A stretch of DNA of 64,000 nt from Hungatella sp. UBA3048 (GCA_002367105.1 DFCS01000045.1:34793-98792), one strand, 5' to 3'. Shown: positions 16,321 to 26,484, counted from the stretch's first letter. The notes: generated from the sequence alone by a model not told the origin. Numbers and translations are program-made.

Positions 16321-17346
16321 ATGAATGTAGGACTGATCGGATGCGGAGGAATGGGTACGACTCATAACCTATCGTTAAAGGCGTTGTCAACAAAAATGAA
16401 TGTAGAAGTGACGGCCCTGGCAGACTGCAGGCCGGAATTTCTGGAAAAGGCCGCAATGCAATGGCCCAATGCAAGACTGTATAAAACTGGCATGGAGCTG
16501 TTGGAGACGGAAACCCTGGACAGCGTCCACATCTGCCTCCCCAGCTATCTCCATACGGAGCATGCTTTGGCAGCTATGGATAAGGGAATGAATGTATTTG
16601 TAGAAAAGCCTGTGTGTCTGACAGAAGAAGAGGCCGAAAAGCTTATGGAAGCCCGGAAAAGAAATGGGGTTCAGGTAATGGTAGGACAGGTGGTGAGATC
16701 CTTTGATGAATACCGGTACTTAAAAGAGTGCTACGATACCGGAAGGTTTGGAGCGCTGAAATCCATCACCATGCAGAGAGTCAGCGGAGATGCTGCCTGG
16801 GGATATGAGGACTGGTTTCACGAGGAGGGGAAAAGCGGTTCCGTCGTGCTGGACCTCCATGTACATGACTTAGATTTCCTCCGGTATATGCTGGGAGAAC
16901 CAGATTCCTTTGATGTAAGGGCCACTGCCTTTTCCAGCGGCATGATCAATCAGATCTTTACCGCCTATGAATTCGGCAAGGTTTTTGCCATAACGGAAGG
17001 AATATGGGACATAAGCTCCGCTCTTCCCTTTGAGGCCAGCTTCCATGCATGCTTTGAGGAAGCCAGCGTCGTATTTAAGGGACGGGAGGAAACTCCTCTG
17101 ACCATTTATAAAAATGACGGCAGAATCGACCATCCGAAGCTCCACCGGGAGTATGACGTAAACGATGACTCTGCCGGAATCAACATTTCCAATCTTGGTC
17201 CTTATTATACGGAAATAAAATATTTCATCCAATGTCTCCAGGAAGGAAAACCCGTTGAAGTCGCCCCTCTGGAGGAAGGCATCCAGTCTGTACGCCAGGC
17301 GATCAGGGAATGGAAACAGGCAAAGGAGTATGTAAATAAAAGGTAA
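16321..17346 (+). CDS. Gfo/Idh/MocA-family oxidoreductase
   Basis: 341 aa. It starts MNVGLIGCGGMGTTH with the nucleotide-binding loop, followed by EKPVCLT and the C-terminal domain motif GSVVLDLHVHDLDFLRYML. The start at 16321 is chosen because AGAGGA precedes it; an ATG six codons upstream lacks a site. It is the first gene of a five-gene operon with an ABC importer and a TIM-barrel isomerase. This implies oxidation or epimerisation of the imported sugar or cyclitol. Confidence 0.92.
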   Translation: MNVGLIGCGGMGTTHNLSLKALSTKMNVEVTALADCRPEFLEKAAMQWPNARLYKTGMELLETETLDSVHICLPSYLHTEHALAAMDKGMNVFVEKPVCLTEEEAEKLMEARKRNGVQVMVGQVVRSFDEYRYLKECYDTGRFGALKSITMQRVSGDAAWGYEDWFHEEGKSGSVVLDLHVHDLDFLRYMLGEPDSFDVRATAFSSGMINQIFTAYEFGKVFAITEGIWDISSALPFEASFHACFEEASVVFKGREETPLTIYKNDGRIDHPKLHREYDVNDDSAGINISNLGPYYTEIKYFIQCLQEGKPVEVAPLEEGIQSVRQAIREWKQAKEYVNKR

Positions 17347-17380
17347 CAATTAAAATTTTCATATTTTAGGAGGAAAAATT

Positions 17381-18643
17381 ATGATGAAGAGAGCATTGGC
17401 TATCCTGATGACAACGGCATTGGCTGTTCCCAGCCTTACGGCATGCAGCGGGAGCGTCTCAAAGGATCAGGCAAAGACGGCGGAAGAAATCACCTTAAAG
17501 GTATTTGACGCCCATGCATACGGCCTTGAAGAGTATGCAGAGATGGCTAAAAAATTCGAAGAAGCCCACCCTGGTGTAAAAATCGAAGTACAGCACGCCG
17601 CTAACGACAGCACTACGCTGCTTCAGTCCCGCGTGAATTCAGGAGATATCCCCGATGTATTTGATGTGGAATCCGGTACGGCAGCCCAGAAATATTATGA
17701 ATATGCTTATAACTGGACAGAGGACAAAGAAGTATTAGGCAAATTCAAGGAGGCAGCTCTGGAAACGGGAAAAGACGGGAACGGAAACATCATGTCACTT
17801 CCATGGACCTATGAGAATTTAGGCCTGATCTATAACCTTGATCTGTTTGAAAAAGCCGGGATCACAGAACTTCCGGATACCATGGATGAGCTTGAGGCAG
17901 CCTGTGAAAAACTGTCTGCAGCCGGGATCACACCTTTTGCTTTGGCTGCAAAGGAAACATGGGTCCTTCATCACCTTTCCACTCATTTTATGATGGATAA
18001 GTCCCTGGATGCAAAGGGAGTCGTGGATAAATTAAACAGCGGTGAGCTTGCTTTTAAGGATATGAAGAATTTCCAGAATCTCTTCCGTCTCCTGGATCTG
18101 GCTGTGAAATATGGTCCTGATAAGCCTTTAGAAATCGACTGGGAAACCAGCGAAAACATGCTGGCAAATGGAGAAGCAGCTATGATCCATATGGGCGACT
18201 GGTGCCAGTCTACCCTGGATTCCTTTAACCCCGATGCCCGCCTTGCATTCCTTCCCTGTCCGGTAAGTGATAAACCGGAAGATGCCACCCTGCTGTCTTC
18301 CTGTAACTGGACCTATATCGTAAACAAGGATTCCAAGCATTTGGAACTGGCAAAGGAATATCTGGAGTATATCCTCACATCGGAGGAAGGCCAGAAATGG
18401 ATGTGTGACGGCGTAGGAGGCGTTCCGGGCGCTAAGACAATCATGGAAGTTAAGGGCGCCCTTGCCAATGATGCGTCAGCATACGTAGAAAATGGAAAGA
18501 CAAACGGCTGGATCCACACGAATGCGCCTACGGGGTATTCTGATATCGTTGGGCCTGCCATGCAGGCGTATATGATAGGCGATATGACAGCACAGCAGGT
18601 GACGGAGGAGTTCCAGAAGGGATGGCAGATCCAGAAAAACTGA
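17381..18643 (+). CDS. Sugar ABC transporter substrate-binding lipoprotein
   Basis: 420 aa. A lipoprotein signal peptide ends in LTAC, giving a lipidated Cys. Family 1 extracellular binding-protein landmarks follow: LKVFDAHAYGLEEYAEMAKKFE, QSRVNSGDIPDVFDV, and ANGEAAMIHMGDW. AGGAGG precedes the ATG. The two permeases follow. No ATPase gene is in the operon, so a shared MsmX-like ATPase elsewhere would be needed. Confidence 0.93.
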   Translation: MMKRALAILMTTALAVPSLTACSGSVSKDQAKTAEEITLKVFDAHAYGLEEYAEMAKKFEEAHPGVKIEVQHAANDSTTLLQSRVNSGDIPDVFDVESGTAAQKYYEYAYNWTEDKEVLGKFKEAALETGKDGNGNIMSLPWTYENLGLIYNLDLFEKAGITELPDTMDELEAACEKLSAAGITPFALAAKETWVLHHLSTHFMMDKSLDAKGVVDKLNSGELAFKDMKNFQNLFRLLDLAVKYGPDKPLEIDWETSENMLANGEAAMIHMGDWCQSTLDSFNPDARLAFLPCPVSDKPEDATLLSSCNWTYIVNKDSKHLELAKEYLEYILTSEEGQKWMCDGVGGVPGAKTIMEVKGALANDASAYVENGKTNGWIHTNAPTGYSDIVGPAMQAYMIGDMTAQQVTEEFQKGWQIQKN

Positions 18644-18700
18644 ACCCTCAGTTTGAGAAACCGGAGCCTGACGGAAACGAAAAACCCAGGAGGCATAAAA

Positions 18701-19585
18701 GTGAAAAGCAAAGGAAAAGCAAAAGATTTATTGGTATTCGCATTGTTTGTATTTCCAGCGGTGGCATTTGTACTGTTTTCTACAGATGTACCGTTTCTGA
18801 TGAACCTATACTACTCGGTCTTTGACTGGAATGGGATCAGTAAGGACATGAAGTTTGTGGGGCTTCAGAACTTTGTTAATATATTCACAGACGATGCGCT
18901 TTTTTGGAAAAGTGCTGCATTTACACTAAAGTTCTCAGTATTTTTTGTAGTGACGGTAAACATTATATCCCTGACAGTTGCCCTGGTCATGGCAGAGGAA
19001 AAGAAAAGTTCAAGCGTGGGGCGGGCATTTTATTACATACCTTATATCATAAGCCTGACGGCCATCAGCCTGATCTGGAAATTCATTCTTGGTCCTGGGT
19101 TTGAGGCTCTGTATCAGGCAACCGGCTGGGAGGTGTTTCACTGGAGCTGGCTGGGTTCGTCGAAGCTGGCATTTTTCGTAGTCGTGATCATGACCGTATG
19201 GCAGAATCTGGGGTTCTATATGGTGAATTATATTGCCGGCATCATTTCCGTACCAAGGGAACTGATCGAAGCCGCCAAAATAGACGGAGCAAACAAATTC
19301 CAGGTGTTAAGAAGAGTGACCATTCCCCTTATCATGCCTGCGGTTTCCATCTGTATGCTTACCTCCCTGACATTCTCATTTAAACTGTTTGATGTCATCA
19401 TGGTGTTTACTAAGGGCGGACCGGCCAATTCCACCATTTCCGTGGCGTACAACATCTATAAGGAAGCATTTTTTAACAACCGTTACGGAATGGCTACCGC
19501 AAAGTCACTGGTATTTGTAGTTTTCGTGCTTATGATCACTGCAGTACAGCTTAAGGTAACTAAGGGTAAGGAGATAGAGGCGTAA
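18701..19585 (+). CDS. Sugar ABC transporter permease, MalF/UgpA type
   Basis: 294 aa with about six membrane helices and the ATPase-contact EAA loop (ELIEAAKIDGANKFQVLRRVTIPLI). I chose GTG at 18701 because AGGAGG lies seven bases before it. An ATG 16 codons upstream would add a charged tail without a ribosome site. The stop overlaps the start of the next permease (TAATG). Confidence 0.92.
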   Translation: MKSKGKAKDLLVFALFVFPAVAFVLFSTDVPFLMNLYYSVFDWNGISKDMKFVGLQNFVNIFTDDALFWKSAAFTLKFSVFFVVTVNIISLTVALVMAEEKKSSSVGRAFYYIPYIISLTAISLIWKFILGPGFEALYQATGWEVFHWSWLGSSKLAFFVVVIMTVWQNLGFYMVNYIAGIISVPRELIEAAKIDGANKFQVLRRVTIPLIMPAVSICMLTSLTFSFKLFDVIMVFTKGGPANSTISVAYNIYKEAFFNNRYGMATAKSLVFVVFVLMITAVQLKVTKGKEIEA

Positions 19586-20412
19586 TGAAAAAAATAAAAA
19601 AAATCAGCATGCTTTCCGTTATTGTGTTTATCTGTTCCGTGTTCTGGCTGATGCCTCTGCTTCTGATATTTATTAATTCTTTTAAACCTTATAACGACAT
19701 GCTACAAAAGTTCCTGGCCCTTCCTGAAAGCTGGAGTCTTAACATGTACATGGAAACATGGACGAAATTCCGATTTCCGATGCTCATCAGCAATACTCTG
19801 CTGTATACGGCATGCACGGTATGTGTGATCGCACTGCTGGCTCCTATGGCAGCCTATAAGCTGGCAAGGACAAAGGGCAGATTGTCCGCGGTGTGCTTTG
19901 CACTCATTATCATGCCAATGATGGTGCCCTTCCAGTCCTACATGATCACTTTGACCAGGCTTGTGGCAAGTCTTGGCATGACAGGGAATAAGATCGGATA
20001 TATCCTGGTTAGTACAGGGCTGTGTATGCCCCTGGCAGTCTATATGATTCATGGGTTTGTAAAAAATGTTCCCATTGAGCTGGAGGAATGCGCCTGTATT
20101 GACGGCGCTTCCAAGGTGAGGACCTATTTCACCATTGTTCTCCCGCTGCTAAAGCCCATACTGACAACCGTTGTGGTTCTGGACACTCTTGCTACATGGA
20201 ATGATATCATCACCAACCAGCTGATCGTCGGAGGGAATGCCCGGGCAATGAACATCCAGAATGCGCTTTACATGCAGTTTTCCGCCCAGTCGGCGGACTG
20301 GGAACACGCCCTTCCGGGAATTGTAATGTCCATGGCCCCAAGCCTGATCTTCTTTGTTTTCATGCAGAAGCATATTGTTGGAGGCATTACGGCCGGAGCT
20401 GTCAAGGGCTGA
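19585..20412 (+). CDS. Sugar ABC transporter permease, MalG/UgpE type
   Basis: 275 aa with six predicted helices. The EAA-type loop is PIELEECACIDGASKVRTYFTIVLPLLKP. The N-terminus has a short basic leader and one membrane helix, and the GITAGAVKG C-terminus is typical of this subunit. It is coupled by a one-base overlap to the other permease. Confidence 0.93.
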   Translation: MKKIKKISMLSVIVFICSVFWLMPLLLIFINSFKPYNDMLQKFLALPESWSLNMYMETWTKFRFPMLISNTLLYTACTVCVIALLAPMAAYKLARTKGRLSAVCFALIIMPMMVPFQSYMITLTRLVASLGMTGNKIGYILVSTGLCMPLAVYMIHGFVKNVPIELEECACIDGASKVRTYFTIVLPLLKPILTTVVVLDTLATWNDIITNQLIVGGNARAMNIQNALYMQFSAQSADWEHALPGIVMSMAPSLIFFVFMQKHIVGGITAGAVKG

Positions 20413-20436
20413 TAAAAAGAAAGAGAGGTATTTCCT

Positions 20437-21276
20437 ATGAGAATCGGAAGTTTGGTTGAACTATTACAGGATACGGATGTGGATGGTAAATTTGCGGAGC
20501 TGCGCTCTATGGGTATGGAAAGCTGCCAGCTGGTGTGCTGGGACCGGAAATTGATGAATGAGAACACTGCAGATAAGGTAATTGCCGCAGCAACCCGTCA
20601 CAAAGTAGATATTACCGCCTTCTGGTGCGGATGGGAAGGCCCGAAAGTATGGGATTTCTATGACGGTCAGCTTACCCTGGGTCTTGTGCCCGAGGCATTC
20701 CGTTTTGAGAGAATGAAGATGCTGGAGAAAGGGATTGATTTCGCAGCCATGATCCATGTTCGGGATGTGGCAACCCATGTGGGCTACATGCCGGAAAACC
20801 CCTACGATCCCAATTACCAGGGCGTCCTGACATGCTTAAAAGCGCTGGTAAAACAGTGTAAAAAGAATCAGCAGAATTTCCTTTTTGAAACAGGCCAGGA
20901 AACCCCGGTCACACTAAAAAGAGCCATACAGGATATCGAAAAGGATACAGGAAAAGGCAATGTGGGAATCAACCTTGACCCTGCCAATTTAATCATGTAC
21001 GGCAAAGCCAACCCGGTAGATGCCCTGGAAGTATTCGGGGAATACGTAATGGGAATTCACGGAAAAGATGGAAAATATCCTACGGACGGTCATATGCTTG
21101 GTGAAGAGGTTCCTCTTGGAGAGGGAAAAGTGAATTACCCCGCCTTTGTGGCAAAGCTGAAAGAAATAGGATATGCCGGAGATATTACCATAGAACGGGA
21201 AATATCCGGCGAAGAGCAAAAAAATGATATTCTCATGGCTAAAAATCTCCTGGAACAACTGATAAAGGAAGAATAG
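20437..21276 (+). CDS. TIM-barrel sugar phosphate isomerase/epimerase
   Basis: 279 aa AP-endonuclease-2-like fold. Metal-site elements are FETGQETP (Glu), VGINLDPANLIMYG (Asp), GIHGKDG (His/Asp) and the C-terminal TIEREISG (Glu). AGAGAGG precedes the ATG. As the last gene of the ABC/dehydrogenase operon it probably isomerises an intermediate of the imported sugar or inositol-like compound. The actual substrate cannot be read from sequence. Confidence 0.88.
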   Translation: MRIGSLVELLQDTDVDGKFAELRSMGMESCQLVCWDRKLMNENTADKVIAAATRHKVDITAFWCGWEGPKVWDFYDGQLTLGLVPEAFRFERMKMLEKGIDFAAMIHVRDVATHVGYMPENPYDPNYQGVLTCLKALVKQCKKNQQNFLFETGQETPVTLKRAIQDIEKDTGKGNVGINLDPANLIMYGKANPVDALEVFGEYVMGIHGKDGKYPTDGHMLGEEVPLGEGKVNYPAFVAKLKEIGYAGDITIEREISGEEQKNDILMAKNLLEQLIKEE

Positions 21277-21288
21277 ATTTACATGAAA

Positions 21289-21331
21289 AGAGCTGCCCAC
21301 AGTCTGATGATAATCAGCCATGGGCAGCTCT
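21289..21331. terminator. Bidirectional terminator between isomerase and TauE genes
   Basis: Perfect 11-bp arms AGAGCTGCCCA/TGGGCAGCTCT. On the minus strand the stem is followed by TTTTC, so it best serves the convergent TauE gene. Confidence 0.8.
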
Positions 21332-21399
21332 AGTCCCTATGTTCCCGGTTTCTCTGTTCCGGAATCTCCTTGGGCCACCTGCCATCTCTTTTTTTATTT

Positions 21400-22119
21400 C
21401 TACAGCAGTGCAACGATCCCGGCGATTGCCATGAGCCCATATACGCACATGCTCATAGTCTTTCGGTCGATCCGCACCACCAGTTTGCTGCCCCAGGCAC
21501 TTCCTGCCAATATCGCCGCAATCCCAATGGCCATATAAGGGACCAGATCCGCGGTCAGGAATCCATTGGAGATCCTGGCGATGATGTTAAAAACCACGGT
21601 AATGGAAAAAAATGCATTTAATGTCCCCAGATACTCTTCTTTCGAATCCAGGACAGCCAGATAATAAAGGCTCATAGGCGGACCGCTGATCCCAAAAAAG
21701 CCCCCGCATATACCGGCAGCCAGCCCGCAGGCCGCTCCCATTGACAGTGATGGCTTTACTCTGGTTTTCCCAGAAAAAAAGAAAAAATAAACAGACAGCC
21801 CTATGAGAAACAGGCCAAAAATCCCTTTTCGCTTACCGGCATCAAAATAAGCAGACCAGTGAATGACAATGGTACTGGCCGTCAGATAGATCCCTGCAGG
21901 AAGGAGAATCGGCTTTATCCTTACCGACTTCCGGTACCGCCAGAACATAGAAAAGGACAGGATCATGGTAATCACATCACTTAAAGCAGGAGCCGCATTC
22001 ATGGACAGGATGAGGGGAAGAAAAATCATAATGATGATCGCCCCTCCAAAACCTGTTACAGCCTGGACAAGACCTCCAATAAGAGCTGAAAGAGCCACAA
22101 CCAATATTCCTATCATCAA
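21400..22119 (-). CDS. TauE/SafE-family membrane transporter (first)
   Basis: 239 aa, about eight hydrophobic segments. Duplicated TauE signatures are present: GGLVQAVTGFGGAIIIM in the first half and GICGGFFGISGPPMSLYYL in the second. The family exports or imports small sulfur- or carbon-containing anions such as sulfoacetate or sulfite. It lies 69 bp downstream of a second TauE gene on the same strand, so the pair could form a heteromer. Confidence 0.88.
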   Translation of the reverse strand: MMIGILVVALSALIGGLVQAVTGFGGAIIIMIFLPLILSMNAAPALSDVITMILSFSMFWRYRKSVRIKPILLPAGIYLTASTIVIHWSAYFDAGKRKGIFGLFLIGLSVYFFFFSGKTRVKPSLSMGAACGLAAGICGGFFGISGPPMSLYYLAVLDSKEEYLGTLNAFFSITVVFNIIARISNGFLTADLVPYMAIGIAAILAGSAWGSKLVVRIDRKTMSMCVYGLMAIAGIVALL

Positions 22120-22188
22120 AGTCTCCTTTCCTGATTCCGTGCAGCAAAAAGAGCTGAAGCGAACCGTATCCGCAACAGCCCTGACGGT

Positions 22189-22983
22189 TTACATAAATTG
22201 ATAAATATTATATATATTAATTCCAATAATGACTACCATCAAAAACAGGAACAGCTTATCCACTACCATTTCATCAATTTTTTTATTGATCACCCGGCCG
22301 CTCATCCCGCCTAAGATCCCTCCTATCACCATAAGGACCAAAAGCCAGACGGAGAATTCCGGGACCGTTCCTGTTACCAGGGAATTCAAAAGTCCTGTGA
22401 TCTGGGAAAACAGGATGATGTAAAGAGAATTCTGGGCGGCTGCCTTGGTATCCATGGAAAAAAAGAAAAACAGCACCACCAGATTGATAGGGCCCCCTCC
22501 AATTCCCAAAAATGAAGAAAGGATCCCAAGCACCAGTCCGATCAGTACGCAAATGACCGGATTGGTCACATGATGAGTATGGATCTTCTCCTTTTTAATC
22601 GTATAGATCAGCGTTCCCAGAGTGATCACCAGGAGACAGGCCGCCTGAACTGCCCCTACCATGTCCTTGTCTGCAAACAGGGAAGAGACTGCCTGGTACA
22701 TGGACTTTCCCACAACTCCCCCTATGGCAGCCCCTATGGCAAGAGGCGTTCCGGTCTTCATATCCACTAAGGACTCTCCGCACATTTTCCCTTTGATTAC
22801 AGAATAACAGGTCATTGCAAGCACAGTGCAACCTGACAGAAAGCTTATCGCAGATACGCTTAACACCCCAAATGCATCCAATGTGGGCTTAATGATAACG
22901 CCTCCGCCAATTCCGCAGATGGCGCCCGCAATGGATGCGCCAAAACTGATCAATAGAAACAATCCATACAAATAACCGCTCAT
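22189..22983 (-). CDS. TauE/SafE-family membrane transporter (second)
   Basis: 264 aa. GASIAGAICGIGGGVIIKP and GILSSFLGIGGGPINLVVLFFFF are the paired family motifs, with eight or so membrane helices. The start at 22983 follows AGGAAGG; a start 12 codons upstream would overlap nagA. It follows nagA closely, so nagA and the two transporters may be one transcript. Confidence 0.88.
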   Translation of the reverse strand: MSGYLYGLFLLISFGASIAGAICGIGGGVIIKPTLDAFGVLSVSAISFLSGCTVLAMTCYSVIKGKMCGESLVDMKTGTPLAIGAAIGGVVGKSMYQAVSSLFADKDMVGAVQAACLLVITLGTLIYTIKKEKIHTHHVTNPVICVLIGLVLGILSSFLGIGGGPINLVVLFFFFSMDTKAAAQNSLYIILFSQITGLLNSLVTGTVPEFSVWLLVLMVIGGILGGMSGRVINKKIDEMVVDKLFLFLMVVIIGINIYNIYQFM

Positions 22984-23009
22984 TTTATCAAAATCCTTCC
23001 TCGCCGGTA

Positions 23010-24155
23010 TCAGCGGCATTCTCTTCCATGTACATATGTCTTAAGAACCTTGCATGCTTCATCAAGTACCACCAGGTTCGCTTCTTTTCCCGCTTCAATG
23101 GAACCCATCCTGTCATAAACACCGATCAGCCTTGCCGGGTTTTCCGTAAGAAGCCGGAGTACTTCCCGAAGAGGCCTTCCCGTATATTCCAGGAGATTCT
23201 TTAATGCAGCTCCCATGGTTAAAGTGCTTCCTGCCCGGCTTCCTCCAGAAGCCAGTCTGGCATCTCCGTTTTCCACAATAACATCATTCACTCCCAGCTT
23301 ATAATTCCCATCCGGAAGCCCTGCTGCCATAATGGAATCTGTCACAGCCACCACCTGATCCAGTCCCTTGGTCTTAATAATCAGCCGGACCGTCCCAGGA
23401 TGGAGATGACGTCCGTCACAAATGATTTCACAAAATACCTTGTCAGACTCCAGCACAGCACCCCAGATCGCCGGAAAGTGCTGATGCATAAGCTTCATGG
23501 CATTTCCCGTGTGGGTGGCGCCTCTGGCACCCGCCTCAATGGCCGCACACGCTGTATCGTAATCAGCTCCGGAATGGCCGATGGCCACCTGGATTCCAAG
23601 CTTCTTTAATTCCGGTATCATGGGAATATTGCCTTCTATTTCAGGTGACAATGTGATATATTTGACATCACCCTCTGCCGCCTTCTGATATTCCTTAATG
23701 AGCTCCAAATCCCCTTTCCGAAGCAGGTGCTCTGGCATGGCTCCTTTATATTCCGGTGACAGAAAGGGGCCTTCTAAGTGGATTCCTAAAAGTTCCGCTC
23801 CCTGGTGCTCTCTGGTTTTCCATTTTTTATACTCTTCTATGCACCTAAGGGTCTGCTCCTTTGTATCCGTAAGCACCGACCCCAGCCAGGCCGTTGTCCC
23901 CTGGACGGCAAAAAAGCGGCAGATTGTTTCATAATCCTCCGCTGTTGCCTTGTTCACATCAATCCCTGCGGCTCCGTGGGTATGTATATCGATAAATCCC
24001 GGAACCACCAGCTTTCCTTCCATATCATAAACAACGGCTGCATCCCTGCCTTGAACTTCTGATATCTCCCGTATTACTCCATCCTCTGCCAGCAAGTCTC
24101 CCAAAACGAAGGTACCGTTTACATAAAACCGCCCGTTTCTGAATAAAGTTTTCAT
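23010..24155 (-). CDS. nagA: N-acetylglucosamine-6-phosphate deacetylase
   Basis: 381 aa amidohydrolase. Metal and substrate residues are visible: IDIHTHGAAG (HxH), LEGPFLSPEYKGA (Glu), AIGHSGAD (His), GATHTGNAM (His) and VTDSIMAAG (catalytic Asp). It converts GlcNAc-6-P to GlcN-6-P. A nagB-like gene lies 7.6 kb away in the glycolytic operon. AAGGGGA precedes the ATG. Its promoter region carries the CAAACGTTTG core also found at the LacI/pfk promoter. Confidence 0.95.
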   Translation of the reverse strand: MKTLFRNGRFYVNGTFVLGDLLAEDGVIREISEVQGRDAAVVYDMEGKLVVPGFIDIHTHGAAGIDVNKATAEDYETICRFFAVQGTTAWLGSVLTDTKEQTLRCIEEYKKWKTREHQGAELLGIHLEGPFLSPEYKGAMPEHLLRKGDLELIKEYQKAAEGDVKYITLSPEIEGNIPMIPELKKLGIQVAIGHSGADYDTACAAIEAGARGATHTGNAMKLMHQHFPAIWGAVLESDKVFCEIICDGRHLHPGTVRLIIKTKGLDQVVAVTDSIMAAGLPDGNYKLGVNDVIVENGDARLASGGSRAGSTLTMGAALKNLLEYTGRPLREVLRLLTENPARLIGVYDRMGSIEAGKEANLVVLDEACKVLKTYVHGRECR

Positions 24156-24211
24156 AAAAGTTCCCCTTTCTCATTCTTCAGACCGCCGCTTTTTTCATAC
24201 GATATATTTTT

Positions 24212-24261
24212 ATCATATCATAATTCTACTAAAAATTCCAATTTATTTAACCAAACGTTTG
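24212..24261 (-). promoter_or_regulatory. Candidate nagA promoter and LacI-type operator core
   Basis: On the minus strand, TTGGAA (24241-24236) and TATGAT (24217-24212) are 18 bp apart. The palindrome CAAACGTTTG (24252-24261) lies just upstream, overlapping the last codons of the response regulator gene. The same 10-bp core is the centre of the 16-bp palindrome at 36339. Confidence 0.5.
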
Positions 24262-24930
24262 CTCCTCAAATAAATGGGACAAATTTAATTCCCTGATAAT
24301 AGAGACGATCTCCTTTGACCTGCTGCAGCCAAATTTTCTTAAAAGGCTTTTTATCTGGGTTTTGACGGTTATGACTTCCACACAGCGGATTCCTGCAATT
24401 TCCTTTATTTTCCTGTCCTCCAAAAGAAGCTTCACAAGCTCACGCTCCGCGGCTGTCAACTGGGAAACATTATTAATAAAGTATAACAAACTCCTCTCCG
24501 AACGCTGCAGCCTTTTGTATTCGTTCATAATGGTCTTCTGTATTCTTGCTTCCATCACCGGTTTTCCCATGTGGGCATTTTTAACATGTTCGATCAGATT
24601 CTCTATAGCTCCGCCTTTCACAACATAATCTACAGCCCCGGTTCCCATAGCAGTAATGATGATATCCTCGGTCTCGTGAACGGTCAGATAGATGATCTTC
24701 TGGTCATGCTTTATATCCCGGATGCGCTCGGCTGCAAGAATTCCGGCATTCCTGGATTCCATCTCAATGTCCATCAAGATCACATCTGCATCCATTTCAA
24801 GGGCCATTTCCACGATTTCCTTTCCCGTGGAGGCGCAGCCTATTATCTTTATCTCTTCATCCCTTTCCAGCTGCTTTTTTAAATCATCACAAAGTATGGT
24901 AAAATCCTCTGCAATCAGCACCTTTATCAT
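24247..24930 (-). CDS. Response regulator with LuxR-like DNA-binding tail
   Basis: 227 aa. The receiver domain has the phosphorylatable Asp in VILMDIEM, an acidic pair near the N-terminus (IAEDF) and Lys in VVKGGA. The C-terminal HTH (LTAAERELVKLLLEDRKIKEIAGI..VEVITVKTQIKSLLRKFGCSRSKEIV) resembles NarL/LuxR output domains, though somewhat diverged. It lies 14 bp after the histidine kinase stop and is its probable partner. Confidence 0.9.
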   Translation of the reverse strand: MIKVLIAEDFTILCDDLKKQLERDEEIKIIGCASTGKEIVEMALEMDADVILMDIEMESRNAGILAAERIRDIKHDQKIIYLTVHETEDIIITAMGTGAVDYVVKGGAIENLIEHVKNAHMGKPVMEARIQKTIMNEYKRLQRSERSLLYFINNVSQLTAAERELVKLLLEDRKIKEIAGIRCVEVITVKTQIKSLLRKFGCSRSKEIVSIIRELNLSHLFEEQTFG

Positions 24931-24944
24931 TTTAATCCCCTTCC

Positions 24945-26444
24945 TTACTCATCCTGGTTGTTACACTTCGGTATCGCGACAAAAAAGGTGGTCCCTTCTC
25001 CCTCCGTACTTTCTAACTTCAGCATTCCAAAATGGTGCTTTATGATCTGTTTCACATAATATAGCCCAAGTCCCCAATTATTATTGGTATTCTTACTGGT
25101 ATAGAACGGATCAAATATTTTTTTCTGTACCTGCCTGGATATGCCTCTTCCATTATCCTGGATTTCAAAGGTCACATAAAGCCTTTCATGGTATACCTTT
25201 ATGCTTAAGTGCTTTTCCTGCCTGCCGGAATCCAGGATGCTTTCATAGCCGTTGATCGCCAGATTATAAAGGGCTTCGCTTAAATGAACAGCGTCCGCCA
25301 GGATCAATGTTCTGGCTTCTATCTCCGTTTCCACCTCTGCATCCGGATATTTCTCATGAAACCGGTCCAGAACCTTACGGACCACTTCTGAAGTTTCCGT
25401 TGGTACCAGAGTCATGTAATTGGATTTAATACTCCTATATAATTCTTCCATCCGGATTATCATATTCTGATTGATCGTTTCAAGCATATGGGAATATTCC
25501 AGGAGCTTTTCCTTATCAGGATCGGTCTTTTCCAGTTCCTCTCTGATCCTTTCCTGAATGACCCGGTTGGACAATAACTGATTCTTCATGCCATGGACAA
25601 ACACGGATAAGCCTTTGCTTGCCATATCCATCTTCTTTTGGATGATCACATCTCCCCTGGTCTCCTCATGCTCCATAACTGTATAGGTTTTAAGGCTTAA
25701 AAACCCAAGAATTCCAAACAGCGTGGTAAACACCGACAGTACCATCCACCGGCTGACGGCTCCCGTCGTAGAATAAAGCAGCCCGCCATAGCGCATATAC
25801 TCTGCGGAATACATCTGATATACCTGAATCGGATCCTGGCGGAAATAAAAGCAATACATAATTCCCATACAGATCAGAAACACCATAATATAGCGAAACT
25901 GTCTTTTGCAGTAAGGGATGGTAATGCTTTTGTATTCGTGAACCAGGAGCCATAAAGCCGCCGCCAGATAACAGGCGATCCATAAGATTGTGAAATTAAT
26001 AACCAGAAATTGCATCCATTTACCCGTTTTTGCAAGCCCTAAAAACAGGGAGGGATAGTAGAGAATCAGTGTCATACAGGGCAGTACCATAATCAGGATA
26101 TGCCTGGATTTGCTCCGCAGGATCCAGGGAATCATGGAATAATCAAAGGCAAGCATAAGCAGAAATCCCGGAAACAGGGTTCTTCCCATAGCGATCATAT
26201 ACCCCAGCTTCCTTAATGGAAATATCATATAAGACAATTTTCTTTGTATTCTCAAATCAAAAAATAAGAAGAACTTCTGTCCTGTCTGCAGCCCGCCTGT
26301 CTTTGATAAGTAAATGATAATCCCGATAAACATGCAGACAAAGCTGACGCAAAGTCCCAGCATCAGCTTTGTCTGTTTATCTCTTCTAAGGAAAAAAATC
26401 GCTATAGAGGAGGATAAAATAAAGAACAATACAACAAACAGCAT
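24945..26444 (-). CDS. Multi-pass membrane sensor histidine kinase
   Basis: 499 aa. About seven membrane helices occupy the first ~260 residues. A short coiled linker follows, then a His box of the HxxKNQ type (FVHGMKNQLLSNRV) and an HATPase_c domain (NLAINGYESI, DNGRGIS, NWGLGLYYVKQI). The His-box context resembles the LytS/DcuS-like kinases more than EnvZ-like ones. AGGAGG precedes the ATG. The sensed signal is unknown. Confidence 0.88.
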   Translation of the reverse strand: MLFVVLFFILSSSIAIFFLRRDKQTKLMLGLCVSFVCMFIGIIIYLSKTGGLQTGQKFFLFFDLRIQRKLSYMIFPLRKLGYMIAMGRTLFPGFLLMLAFDYSMIPWILRSKSRHILIMVLPCMTLILYYPSLFLGLAKTGKWMQFLVINFTILWIACYLAAALWLLVHEYKSITIPYCKRQFRYIMVFLICMGIMYCFYFRQDPIQVYQMYSAEYMRYGGLLYSTTGAVSRWMVLSVFTTLFGILGFLSLKTYTVMEHEETRGDVIIQKKMDMASKGLSVFVHGMKNQLLSNRVIQERIREELEKTDPDKEKLLEYSHMLETINQNMIIRMEELYRSIKSNYMTLVPTETSEVVRKVLDRFHEKYPDAEVETEIEARTLILADAVHLSEALYNLAINGYESILDSGRQEKHLSIKVYHERLYVTFEIQDNGRGISRQVQKKIFDPFYTSKNTNNNWGLGLYYVKQIIKHHFGMLKLESTEGEGTTFFVAIPKCNNQDE

Positions 26445-26484
26445 AGCTTTCCTCCTGAATCATTCTGAGATCCCAGTGTGCCAC